Source of the DNA: Zingiber officinale
Taxonomy: Eukaryota > Streptophyta > Magnoliopsida > Zingiberales > Zingiberaceae
Direction: 5' to 3'
Length of the DNA stretch: 64,000 nt
Assembly (NCBI RefSeq): GCF_018446385.1
Contig: NC_056003.1
Coordinates: 22,069,198 to 22,133,197, forward strand
Each line of letters starts with the position of its first letter. Within the stretch, counting starts at the first letter, position 1. Positions 15,407 to 26,148 of the stretch are shown here, one piece after another. The position numbers and the translations under genes were made by a program. Under the pieces are notes generated by a model, which made no database searches, had not been told where the DNA came from, and was given only the letters and a program-made list of their open reading frames with translations.

Positions 15407-16811
15407 ATGGTCGGACAAAGCATCGTTCCACCAAAATTAGAGGGGGACTTCACACACTGGAAGCGTCGTATGGAAGTATTTCTAAAAACTGATTTCAAAA
15501 TTTGTTTAATAATAAAATACAGTTTTGTAGCTCCTACGAATCAGAATGGAGAAGAAAAAGAAGAAAGTCTTTGGACGAAAAAGGAGCAGAATGATTCCGT
15601 AGCGAACAACCGAGCGGAGTATCACTTGCTGAGCGTGCTGCTGCCTCAAGAAGTCAACCGCATCGGAAGCTACTCGTCGGCCAAAGAACTCTGGGAGAAT
15701 TTCCTAGAACTCCACGAAGGCACATCCGAAGCCAAGCTCGCCAGAAGAGACATCCTTCGGAACAAATTGAAAACATCCATCTGGAAAAAGGTGAGAAGGT
15801 AGCCAATCTACACGCAAAGGTAAAGGAATTAATTACCGGTCTCGAGAACCTCGGTGAAATGGTAACCAACTGGGACATCATACGCTACACACTCAATGCG
15901 TTTCCCAGAACTCCAGAATGGACCTCAGTCATCGACGCCTACTATATTTCAAAGGATCTGGAGGTAAGTACCTTAGAGGAATTATTTTCTACTCTTGAAT
16001 TACATGAAACCAGATGTGCAGGGACAACAAAAGACTCAAGCCAGATTATGGCGCTGAACGCAACCAAGAAGGATGAATCTGAGTCAGACTCAGAAGAAGA
16101 CCAAGAAGCATATATGGTAAGGAATTTAAAAAATTCTTTCGATCTAATACATTTAAAGAAATGCAGAATAAGAAAAATCCAAGAAATAGAAGAAGGGTTC
16201 GTTGCTACCAGTGTCAAAAGGAAGGACACTTAAAAGAAGATTGCCCAGAATTAAAGAAGGACAAAGTCAAGATACCCAAGAAGCACAAGATTCTAAAAGC
16301 CACTTGGGACGACACTTCATCATCTGAATCCGAAGTACAAGAATATGCCGGACTAGCACTGATGGCAAGCAATGAAGGGCAAAGTACATCGGAACCCAGC
16401 ATCAATGAAGGGGGAGCGACTTCAGACGAATGCAGCAAAACAGGGAGAGAGTCAGACTTCAAGTCTGATATGGTAAGTGAGGTATGCCTCTTACCTCCTG
16501 ATCAACTTTATTTTGGTATCAAGGCTATGGAAAAATCTATGTATAAATTAGAAAATAAAAATACCAAATTAAAAAATAAAATTTTAGAAATAAAAAGAAT
16601 TTTGGTAAAATCTTGTCTAATAGAAGACTTTGATAAAATAAAATTTAAAAATGCTAAATTAAAAGAAGAAATAGAAAATTTGAAAAAGCCTACCTGTTCA
16701 AATATTTTTGCTTTTAAAAATTATAGAGGATTAAACTGGTACTATAGGTTTCACCAAAATCAAATCAGAAAAATAACAAAAGCCTATGTGTCTAGAAAAA
16801 TACTTGATTAA
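15407..16811 (+). pseudogene. Element C gag (frameshifted)
   Basis: Copia gag of the UBN2/DUF4219 type. Start ATG 15407 matches the D gag start. Visible: VPPKLEGDFTHWKRRMEVFL, LLPQEVNRIGSYSSAKELWE, ELHEGTSEAKLARRDIL, then after a frameshift near 15775 (a missing base in an A-rich run) LHAKVKELITGLENLG, then a second shift near 16135 before the zinc knuckle CYQCQKEGHLKEDC (CX2CX4HX4C). A KATWDD(T)SSSESE acidic stretch and a coiled-coil-like Lys/Glu tail follow. A homologue of the D tail (VGRNLYWV) continues in the frame just past the stop at 16811. Broken, so not translatable as one protein. No pol follows in the element. Confidence 0.85.
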
Positions 16812-17625
16812 CCATGTAGGAAGGAACCTTTATTGGGTTCCAAAAATTTGTTTAATTTAAAAATTAAAATTAGACTTGGCATTTTTAGCAAGAAAATTAA
16901 ACATTTAATTTCTTTATGCGGCTTTGTCTAAGAAAGTAGTTGTTGCTCCAATAACCAAGAAGGCCTAGTGTCTCGCCACTGCCTGGAAGCTAAGTATTGA
17001 AATAAGAGTTTAATTGACTAACTGAAAAACATTAAATTATTTTTTTTAAAAAAAATGCTTTAAAGGGTTACTCAATTTGTTTTGAAAAAAATTAAATTTT
17101 TTTTTAAAAAAAATATTTCTAAGTTGCACAACAAATTCTATTGTTAATTTAAAGGTATTTTTCAAAAAATTTTAGAAACTCTTCCAAATGCTTAACAATT
17201 TCATTTTAAAAATTCAATAGTTTCTATTAAAATATTTTTGCCTTAGAATTTTTTTTTGTACTTAGATTTTTTTTTTTACTTCAATACTTATGAAAATTTC
17301 TTCTATTGAAAATATGTTTCTAACTTAGAAATTTAACTTAGATTTTTTTTTTAAAGTTACTTATTCCGTTGCACACAATTTATTTTTAACTTTGAAAATT
17401 AAATTTTCTTTTAACTTAGATTTTTTTTAAAAAAATTAACCTTAGACTTGTTAAGGAACCCCAATTTTTTATGTGATCAAAGGGGGAGAAGAATGTTAAG
17501 TCTAGGGGGAGGTATAAATTCATTGAAAAATCATATTTGCACTTATTTGCAAACTTAATTGTTTTTACTTTATGTTTGTTTTATCCTAGCTTAACTTGAG
17601 TTGCTCACATCAAAAAGGGGGAGAT
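16812..17625 (+). other. Element C 3' internal, AT-rich, with polypurine tract
   Basis: Holds a short gag tail remnant, then A/T-rich low-complexity sequence with long T and A runs. It ends CATCAAAAAGGGGGAGAT, the conserved polypurine tract immediately before the 3' LTR. No coding region. Confidence 0.7.
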
Positions 17626-18521
17626 TGTTGAAACCCCAAGGTGTTTTGATGTGATCAAACAAGTTAAGTTATATCTTGCTTGTTTTAACCCTTGTGTCTA
17701 AGTGTACAGGAGCTTAGGAGCATAGGAAGTTGAGCGGAAGACACCGTTAGCGAGAAAGACGACATGGGGAGAGAGCCGATGGGCTCGGTGCGCCCAAGGG
17801 ATGCGGTGCCACGGAAGAGTACACCGGTGGATGAGAAGAACGTGTGTGACGTTCGAAGGACGAGAAGCCGGGGACGAAGGTTGCTCGAGGAGAAGGCCGG
17901 AACTTGGGTTCGGGTGAGCCCTATTCCAGATGGCCGAGATCACCCAAGCTAACGGAGCCGAAGCAAAAGACCCAGACCGAGACGAGCTGAACCGGAGCAG
18001 AGGTCCCGGACCGAGAAAAGTCAACCCTATTGACTTTCCTGGTCCGGGTGCCCGGAACCATTCCGAGCCCCCGGACCAGTCCGGGGCGCCTGAAATGCTT
18101 CCGGGCGCCCGGACCTGACTTTTTGACCAGATCGAGTTTTGACTCGATGTGAACGTTAGGGGATAAAATTTATCTCCCCCAGGGCGCCCCGAACAGTGCT
18201 ATAAATAGAGCACTGATTTCCACAATTTAGAACAATAACTTGTAATCCAGTTCTTTCATTTCTGCTTTTTCTATTGTGATGTCAACGCTGTAAGAGGCTA
18301 CTCTACCCAAAGGAGATCATCAGATAGTGCGCTATATTTTCTTTGGATTAGCAATTCTCTGATTGCAAACCAAGTAAATCCTCTGTGTCTGATTTCATTT
18401 AATTAGTCTCTTTTTGTTTTGATTACAAGTTTTATTATTAGTTGAAAATCCGAGAAAGGTTGGTTTATTTTTTCAGGGCAATTCACCCCTCCCCTCTTGC
18501 CGACCTCAAAAGGGACCAACA
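17626..18521 (+). mobile_element. Element C, 3' LTR
   Basis: 896 bp, TGTTGAAACCCC...ACCAACA. Alignable with 14436-15350 throughout, with scattered substitutions and a small deletion near 18190. TSD copy GTTTC follows. Confidence 0.9.
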
Positions 18522-18972
18522 GTTTCTACTTGCTATAGTTATATGCGATCCTAACATAAGACTTTTCCTTAGCCTTGGAGATATTAGTGTTGGTCTCCTT
18601 GGTGGTCGGCTAAAAGGGGGGGGGGGTTTGGATAACCCTACACAATCTAAAAACAAATACCCTTCTCAGACTTTTAAAAGAATACATGCATAAATTGAAA
18701 TAAAGGAATAAGCTAAAAGAAAAGGCTCACAACTTTTACTTAGTTACAACCGAGGAGGTTGTTAATCCAAGGAAGTAAACACACTAAGTATCTCCTTCAG
18801 GCGGAGAAGCCTCTTACAGCAGTGAAAGCACAAAATGAGAAGGTAAACTAACAATGAAGAGCGCACAAGTGTTGTATTACATTAAAACTTGGTTGATCAC
18901 ATTAAAACAACCTTGGGGTTCCAACAATTAGATCGGTATCCAAAACCCAATTTTACTATTGTTGGGTCTTTG
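18522..18972 (-). mobile_element. Element B internal remnant (gag tail) between insertions
   Basis: Two short pieces of B (18522-18587 and 18927-18972) around solo LTR I. On the minus strand they continue the B gag reading frame from 43839, across the D insertion (…LDMVLGSQ then R-P-N-N-S-K-I-G-F). They show that C, I and D all landed in one element. Confidence 0.7.
18588..18926 (-). mobile_element. Solo LTR I, short (339 bp)
   Basis: Reads TGTTGGTCTCC...GGTTCCAACA and is flanked by perfect 5 bp duplications ATTAG (18583-18587 and 18927-18931). In minus orientation its start TGTTGGAACCCCAAGG resembles the C and D LTRs, but it lacks the GC-rich palindrome block. Intact ends and TSD show that it is complete, either a solo LTR or a very small element. 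Confidence 0.85.
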
Positions 18973-19042
18973 TGTTGGACCCCGTGGTTGTTTTGATGTG
19001 ATCAACCAAGTTTAGGTTAGGTCCTATTTGTCTGATCCCTAT
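18973..19042 (+). mobile_element. Element D, 5' LTR, first part (interrupted by E)
   Basis: First 70 bp of the D LTR (TGTTGGACCCCGTGG...). The rest is at 20106-21096. The D TSD is CTTTG (18968-18972 and 43839-43843), a perfect match. Confidence 0.9.
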
Positions 19043-20105
19043 TGTTGGTGCGGTTAGCACTAATGGTCTAACCCAGGTTTTGATGAATGACAAATTAAGT
19101 TAAGTTAGTTTTTTCCTTGTCTAACACTTTGATCGAGTGTGCAGGCGAAGTCCATATAGGTCGACGGGCTGACCGGATGTCTGGCACGAAGTCCAAGCGG
19201 GTTGACGGGCTGACCGGACGCTTGGCACGAAGTCCAGTTAGGTCGACGGGCTGACCGGATAGCTGGCAAGAAGTCCAGCTAGGTCGACGGGTTGACCGGA
19301 TAGCTGGCGAGAAGTCTAGACGGCTCGAAGGGCTGACCGGACGTCTGGTGGGTAAGTAAAGGTAAGTCACTGGAGGGGAATGACTGTGAGGACGCGTTCT
19401 TAGGAAGGGAACATTAGGCGTCGATCCGGCTTAGATCCATTTCGGATATCTAAGTTGAGATCGTGACTAGATTCTGGTCTCGGAAAGATGGAATTTAAGT
19501 CATACTCTTTATGTTGAACTTATAAACTGTGCTAACACTTTGTTTTACAGGATATACATTATCTATTTGCCTCGGATTAATCTTGTCTTGCAGGAGAAGA
19601 TGTTCTCTGGAGAAAGGTGGTCCGGGCGCCCGGAGGCAACTTCTATCCAGTTCGCGATGTAGACACGTGGAGCTCGCTGGTTGGGCTTGCCACTTCACAC
19701 CAGGGCGCCCGGAAGGGATCCGGGGCTCACCGAGCCTCCTATATAAGGAGGGTCAAAGGCGGAGCTCAAAACAACAAAACTGAATTGACGATCTGCTCTC
19801 CTGTGCTCCTGCGATGTTGCGACCTCCGACAAGTTCTTTCTTACTGTCTCATTTATGCTTATTGTCGGCTTTTATTTTACTATATAATTCCTGTACTGCA
19901 TTTGTGAACACCCTTTTCGAATTATTAGTATTTGCCCATCGAAAGCACCCTTGTGTGCGGGCCTCGGAGTAGGAGAAGCCAAAGGCTCCGAAGCAAGTAA
20001 ATCCTTGTGTTCTCTTTGGCTTATTCTTTCTTTTCCGCTGCGTTTACTCGATGAATTTTCGTAATCAATATTCACCCCCCTCTATCGAACGATCACGGTC
20101 CAACA
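19043..20105 (+). mobile_element. Solo LTR E, inserted in D's 5' LTR
   Basis: 1063 bp, TGTTGGTGCGGTTAGC...GGTCCAACA, flanked by CCTAT (19038-19042) and CCTGT (20106-20110), a TSD with one mismatch. D's uninterrupted 3' LTR has CCCTGTGTC at this spot, confirming the insertion point. It holds about five roughly 41 bp hairpin units (19145-19350), a GGGCGCCCGGA block (19622-19715) and a TATATAAGG box at 19740. Same family as F. Confidence 0.9.
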
Positions 20106-21096
20106 CCTGTGTCTAAGTGTGCAGGAACTTAGGAGCGCAGGAAGTCGAGCGGAAGATGCAGCTAGCGAGAAGGACGACACGGGAAAGGAGCCGACGGGCT
20201 CGGTGCGTCCAAAGGATGAGAGAGCTGCGGAAGAGTACACCGGTGGGCGTGAAGAACGTGTGCGGCGTTTGAGGGATGTAAAGCCGGGACGGAAGACTGC
20301 TCGAGGAGAAGGCCGGGAACTAGGTTCGGGTGAGTCCTATTCCGGATGGACGAAATCACCCAAGCAAGCTGAACCAGAGCAAGTCAACCGGGAAGTTGAC
20401 TTGACAAGTGTTCGGTCGACCGAACCCTCTGATCGGTCGATCAAACCCCTTTTCATCATAAGCAGCCGTTGGAGACATGTCAGCATCCACGTCAGTAACC
20501 AATGGCTGATCGGTCGACTGAACCCTCTGATCGGTCGACCGAACCGAAGATAATCAGAGACTTGGTCGAAGCGATTTGATCGAGTCAGATCGAGCAGAGA
20601 CCGTTGGCTGATCGGTCGACCGAACCTAAGCTCAATCCACAGAACCTGCATCCAGATGGGAAGCTGGGAAAGTACACAGGTTCGGTCGACCGAACCTGGG
20701 GATCGGTCGACCGATCCCCCTCTCGAAGTCAAAGCCTGATCCCGAAGATCAGGGGCTCTGGATGAGTCTTGGAACTCCTATATAAAGGGGTCTCGAACAG
20801 AACAACGAAAATAATCGACTCTGTAATTCTTTTCTAAGCAACCTCTGTGCTCTTAAAGTATAAAAGGCTTCTCCGCCTTCCAAGAAGGAGACTCTTTTAG
20901 TGCGTCTTTCCACCGCCTTGGATTAACAACCGTCTCGGTTGTAACCAAGTCAAATAGCTGAGTCATCTCTCTTTTCTTTTATGTCAATTACTTTAATTAT
21001 TAGTGTTACTTTATTTTAGAGTTGAAAGTTTGAGGAGGGTATAATTTCTGATTGCAGGCAATTCACCCCCTCTTGCCGGTCCCTGCTGCACCAACA
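20106..21096 (+). mobile_element. Element D, 5' LTR, remainder
   Basis: Continues the LTR to CTGCACCAACA. Contains repeated GGTCGACC dyads (20408-20715) followed by TATATAAAGGGG at 20780. Full LTR length without E is about 1.06 kb. Confidence 0.9.
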
Positions 21097-21098
21097 AG

Positions 21099-21110
21099 TG
21101 GTATCAGAGC
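21099..21110 (+). other. Primer-binding site of element D
   Basis: TGGTATCAGAGC, two bases after the 5' LTR end at 21096. Confidence 0.85.
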
Positions 21111-21161
21111 TCAACAGCCTCAGAAGGACTAACCGTCGTCTGAAGCACAAAGATCAGGACA

Positions 21162-22580
21162 ATGGCCGGCACGAACATTCATCCCCCGAAGTTCGACGGA
21201 GATTTCACTACATCGAAGCGAAAAATGAAGGTATTCTTTAAAACGGATTTTGACATTCTTATTACAATGAAATATGGTTTTGCAGCGCCAAAAGACAAAG
21301 AAGAAAACCAATGGACGTAAAAGGAGCAGGCTGATTTCGTGGCTAACGGAAAAGTTGAGTTCCACTTGCTCAGCGTTCTTCCGCCCCAGGAGGTAAGTCG
21401 AATCTGAAGCTACGACTCCGCAAAAGACCTCTGGGAGAAATTCCTAGAGCTCCACGAAGGCACCTCGGAAGCAAAGCTAGCGAGGTGCGACATCCTTCGG
21501 ACGCAACTAACGAACCTCTAGATGAACAATGGCAAGAAGGTAGCGCAACTCCAAGCAAGGATTAAGGAACTAATAACTCAACTAAGCAACCTTGGAGAAG
21601 AAGTAACGAACCAGGATTCCATCCGATATGCGCTCAATGTCTTCCCTAGAACTCCAGATTGGGCGTCCTTAGTAGATGTATACTACATCTGACTTCGAGG
21701 TAAGTAGTTTAGAAAACTTATTTTCTACCTTCGAACTTCACGAGTCTCGATTTGCAGAGAAACCAGTAGAGAAGTCGAACCTCAACATTGCCCTATAAGC
21801 CGAAAAGGACGATCTCGACTCTGAAGCATCAATCGATGAAAATGAAGCAGCGTTATTGGTAAGAAAGCTAAATAAATTTGTTAAAACTAATCAATTTAAA
21901 TCGCAGTCGAGGAAGCATCAACGCAACAGAAGGACGGTCCGATGCTACAACTGCAACGAGGAAGGGCACATCAATGATGACTGTCCCAAACTGAAGAAAA
22001 AGAACAAAGAGAAGCCTAAAAAACCGACGTCCTCTACATGCAAGAGCCTGAAGGCTACATGGGATGATTCTTCATCCTCCGAGTCAGAAGCCGAAGCCTT
22101 CTTGGGACTAGCACTGGTGGCTAACCATCTCTTCGAAGATGACTCGGACTCAGAGATGAGCATTGATCAAGGGGGAGAATCAGAAGAAGAGAGCTACGAT
22201 GAAGGGGGAGCATCACCAAGTGAGGTAAGTAAAGTATATGATCTCACTCTCTCTCAGTCTTTTAAGTTTATCAAAGCACTTACTAAAAACTTAGTTAAAT
22301 CAGAAAAAAAATTGCCAATTTAAAAACAATGTTAGAAAATTTAAATTTAGAAAATGAGAAATTAGATTTGGAAATTGAAAAATTGAAAAATAAAAATGCA
22401 TGTTTAAAAACTAATGCTTTTCAAAAATCAAAAATTAATGTTTATGGAAAATTAAACTGGTATATAAGAAAACATCAGGGTCAACTTAGAAGAATACCTA
22501 AAGGATATGTACCCCCTAAGTTTTTGACCAACCCTGTAGGAAGGAACCTTTACTGGGTTCAAAAATCTTTGCTACTTTAA
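21162..22580 (+). pseudogene. Element D gag (multiple stops and shifts)
   Basis: Start ATG 21162, MAGTNIHPPKFDGDFTT. In-frame stops occur early (a TAA after NQW-T, a TGA before SYDSAKDLWE, a TAG in the NNG region), and frameshifts follow near 21690. Recognisable blocks: PPKFDGDFT, SVLPPQEVS, KDLWEKFLELHEGTSEAKLA, YALNVFPRTPDWASLVDVYY, the zinc knuckle CYNCNEEGHINDDC, KATWDDSSSSESEAEAF, then a Lys-rich tail ending NPVGRNLYWVQKSLLL. Clearly homologous to C gag but more decayed. No pol follows. Confidence 0.85.
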
Positions 22581-23200
22581 AATTTTCTTTTAGTTAAAAG
22601 CTTACAGTGAGAAAATTAAACAATGAGTTTTCTTTATGGAAGCTTTGTCTAAGAAAGTGGTTGTTGCTCCAATAACCAAGAAGGCCTAGTGCCTCGCCAT
22701 GACCTGGAAGCCGAAATATCGAAATAAAATATTTAATTAACTTTATGATAAAAGCATTAAAATTAAAATTAAATAATGCTTTGAAATTTTTTTAAACATT
22801 TCCTTAGAAATCCTTCAAAAAAAAATTTTTGTGTCTTGAAATCTTTTAGTTAGAAAAATTCTCATTTTTTTAATTAAAGATCTTTTCTGAAATTAGATTT
22901 GTTAAAATTATCTAAGCGAAGTTTTTTATAAATAATATTAAATTTTTACTTAGAAAATTATTCAAAATGACTTAGAAAATTATTTTTACCTCGTTTTTGC
23001 TGTGATTAAAGGGGGAGAGTTTAGTAACAAGTTTAGGAGGAGTTAGGAAAAATTAAATATTTCTTTCCCATCTAACTTATGTTGCAAATTTTATTATTTT
23101 TGTGCTTAAAATGTTAGTTTAGTGATTTTCTTAAAATTACTATTTGTTTGTTTTTACCCTAACTTAAACTTGGGTTGATGCACATCAAAAAGGGGGAGAT
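22581..23200 (+). other. Element D 3' internal, AT-rich, with polypurine tract
   Basis: A/T-rich sequence without genes; ends CACATCAAAAAGGGGGAGAT before the 3' LTR. It has the same layout as C, including AAGAAAGTGGTTGTTGCTCC just after gag. Confidence 0.7.
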
Positions 23201-23953
23201 TGTTGGACCCCGTGGTTGTTTTGATGTGATCAACCAAGTTTAGGTTAGGTCATGTTTGTCTGATCCCTGTGTCTAAGTGTGCAGGAACTTAGAAGAGCAG
23301 GAAGTCGAGCGGAAGACGCAGCTAGCGAGAAGGACGACACGGGAAGGGAGCCGGCGGGCTCGGTGCGTCCGAAGGACGAGAGAGCTGTGAAAGAGTACAC
23401 CGGTGGGCGTGAAGAACGTACGCGGCGTTCGAGGGACGTAAAGCCGGGACGGAAGACTGCTCGAGGACAAGGCTGGGAACTGGGTTCGGATGAGCCCTAT
23501 TCCGAATGGCCGAAATCACCCAAGTAAGCCAAACTAGAGCAAGTCAATCGGGAAGTTGACTTGACAAGTGTTCCGTCGACCGAACCCTCTGATCGGTCGA
23601 CCGAACCCCTTTTCATCAGAAGCTAGCCGTTGGAGACACGTCAGCATCCACGTCAGCAACCAATGGCTGATCGGTCGATCGAACCCTCTGATCGATCGAC
23701 CGAATCAAAGATAATCAAAGACTTGGTCGAAGTGATTTGATCGGGTTAGATCAAGCAGAGACCGTTGGCTGATCGGTCGACCGAATACAAGGATCGGTCG
23801 ACCGAACCTAAGCACGATCCACAGAGCCTGCATCCAGATGGGAAGCTGGGAAAGTACACAGGTTCGGTCGACCGAACCTGGGGATCGGTCGATCGATCCC
23901 CCTCTCGAAGTCAAACCCTGATCTCAAAGATCAGGGGCTCTGGATGAGTCTTG
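23201..23953 (+). mobile_element. Element D, 3' LTR, first part (interrupted by H)
   Basis: First 753 bp of the 3' LTR, with GGTCGACC dyads (23575-23900). Continues at 43514-43838. The break falls at GAGTCTTG, upstream of the TATA box. Confidence 0.9.
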
Positions 23954-25218
23954 TGTTGGTGCGGGAAGCATCCGACGATTGAACTCGTGTTTTGATAATG
24001 ACAAAGAATTCAAAGTTAAGGTGTTTGGTATTCTAACAAGTCTACTTGAGGATTTCAGGAAAGTCCTAGCTGCGGTTAGGCAAAGGGAAAAATCCTAGGG
24101 GGTGGTAACCCTAGGTCATAGGGGGTGGTAACCCTATGCGGAAAGTCTTGGCAGGTCGACGACTTCAGGCAAAAGTCCTAGGGGGTGGTAACCCTAGGTG
24201 GAAAGTCCTGGTGTCGCGAACCGGGTGAAAGACTGGACTAGCCGGGAAGCGGATGTCCAGCAGAAAGTCCGGAAGCGTCGAGTGCTGAGCAAAAGTCCAG
24301 TCGATCTGGAGGATCGACTGGCAACAGGTAAATCTCCTGAGTGGAGTAGGTGAGGACGCGTTCCCCGTAGAGGGAACAGTAGGCGTCGGGTTGACCTAGG
24401 GTTTCCGGTTGGAAATCCGAAGTCAGATCCGGACAGTCCGGAGACTGTCATAAACATTCTTTATTATTCATATTGTTATTTTGTGCTAACTTTGTGTTGT
24501 AGGATGTTGTTTGGGACTAACATGTCTTGCAGGTACAAAATAACGAAGATTTGCCTCGGATGAACAGTGTCCGAGGGGCCTCCATGGAGCTTAGAGGCGC
24601 CTCGGGTGCAAAAGCTGACCTGGCTGCGAAGCTTCAATGGAGGCGCCTTCATGAGGGTATAAGGCGCCTTGGAAGGCGCCTTGAGCAGGGGATAAGGCGC
24701 CTTAAAGGGATGAAGTTTGACCAGATCAGATTTGATCCACGCGGAAGACTCGACAGCATGGAGGCGCCTTGAACAGCCTTCAAGACGCCTTGAACACCTT
24801 TTATAAGGGGGTTTCGACCAGCACTTCCATTTATCAAGTTCCAGACTTTCCTTCTTCAATGTGCTGCTAACAAAGTCATTCTGAAGTGCTGTTGCGACAT
24901 TCCGACGACCCGGAGCTCCAATTTTCTTCTTTCTTAAAGTTGTCGGTACAAAGTTATTTCAATACTTTCATTGTAATTTGTAATTGTTATCGAACTTATA
25001 GTTGTTACCCACCGGAAGCGATCAAGGATCGCAGGCCTTCGAGTAGGAGTCGCCTTAGGCTCCGAACGAAGTAAATCTTCCCTGTGTCTCTGTGTTTGAT
25101 TATTTTTATTCCGCTGCTTATTACTCTGTTAATTTCTCGTACGGTTTACGATTCCGATAAACGAACGATTTAGCCACGAGCGCTATTTACCCCCCTCTAG
25201 CGCGGTCTCAATCCAACA
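23954..25218 (+). mobile_element. Element H, 5' LTR
   Basis: 1265 bp, TGTTGGTGCGGGAAGC...CAATCCAACA. Perfect TSD TCTTG (23949-23953 and 43509-43513). Contains paired hairpin sequences (24060-24320, such as CCTAGGG...CCCTAGG), AAGGCGCCTT-type palindromes (24590-24790), a TATA-like TTATAAGGGGG at 24800 and a CCCCCCTCTAG tract near the end. Nearly identical to 42238-43508, so H is a fairly recent insertion relative to D. Confidence 0.95.
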
Positions 25219-25894
25219 ATTGGTATCAGAGCCCGGGCTGTCAGAAGGTTTAACCGCCGACTATGCACAAGAGCTATGGTCTGATTGAGCCATGTGGGTA
25301 TAATATTGACCTTAAACAAAGAAACTGGGGTCTCCTATGTTCGGATCAAGAGGACCAGACACCAGGCAGGAAGTCCTAGTTGCGACTAGGCAATGAAGTC
25401 CTAGTAGGTCGGGTGGACCGAGGGGCAGGAAGACCTGGTGGGTCGAGGATCGGATGTGGGAAACCTATGGTCCTTTGTTTGAGAGGGGGAATTGTTGGGG
25501 TTGCAAGGTTGCAAATATAGTCACATATTGAAAACACATGGGAAAGATCATGAGTTTATAAGAGAAAAGATATCTCCATTGGCATGAGGCCTTTTGGGGA
25601 GAGTCCAAGAGCAAAATCATGAGGGCTTAGACCCAAAGTGGACAATATCATGTTATTGTGGAGATATTTAAATTCTTTTCGATCCTACTATAAGGATTGT
25701 TGGGGTTGCAAGGTTGCAAACATAGTCCCATATTGAAAACACATGGGAAAGATCATGGGTTTATAAGAGAAAAGATATCTCCATTGGCATGAGACCTTTT
25801 GGGGAGAGCTCAAGAGCAAAATCATGAGGGCTTAGACCCAAAGTGGACGATATCATGCTATTATGGAGATATTTAAATTCTTTTCGATCCAACA
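25219..25894 (+). mobile_element. TRIM-derived block in H: internal region plus two tandem TRIM LTRs
   Basis: Order: primer-binding site (25221-25232, TGGTATCAGAGC), TRIM internal region (to 25492, matching 40559-40899), TRIM LTR a (25493-25689, 197 bp), eight bases ATAAGGAT, TRIM LTR b (25698-25894, 197 bp), then a second site TGGTATCAGATC at 25897. No TRIM LTR precedes the internal region: H's LTR occupies that place. This is the arrangement expected from a two-LTR circle recombined at the primer-binding site. Confidence 0.85.
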
Positions 25895-25896
25895 AT

Positions 25897-25908
25897 TGGT
25901 ATCAGATC
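25897..25908 (+). other. Second primer-binding-site-like sequence in H
   Basis: TGGTATCAGATC, followed by the leader GGGGTTGTTTTGAATTGG that also follows K's LTR (AGGGTTGCTTCGAATTGG at 49150). It is thus probably H's original leader, displaced by the TRIM block. Confidence 0.7.
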
Positions 25909-26148
25909 GGGGTTGTTTTGAATTGGTGCAACCACCATTCAAAACAGTTTTTTTTCGTGGTATTTTATTTATTTTCGGAGTCAATTAGAAATTAGCTAAT
26001 TAGCTAAAATTCTAATTCTTTTCAAATCGGTGTTGCTCAAAGTTGGTCAATACCACTTGGGCTCGTTATTTTTTTTTTCTTCCCGTACTACTAATCCAAG
26101 ACTCAGTCTTGGAATAGATCTTCTTGTTTGTGTTTTTCTTAGATCTAA

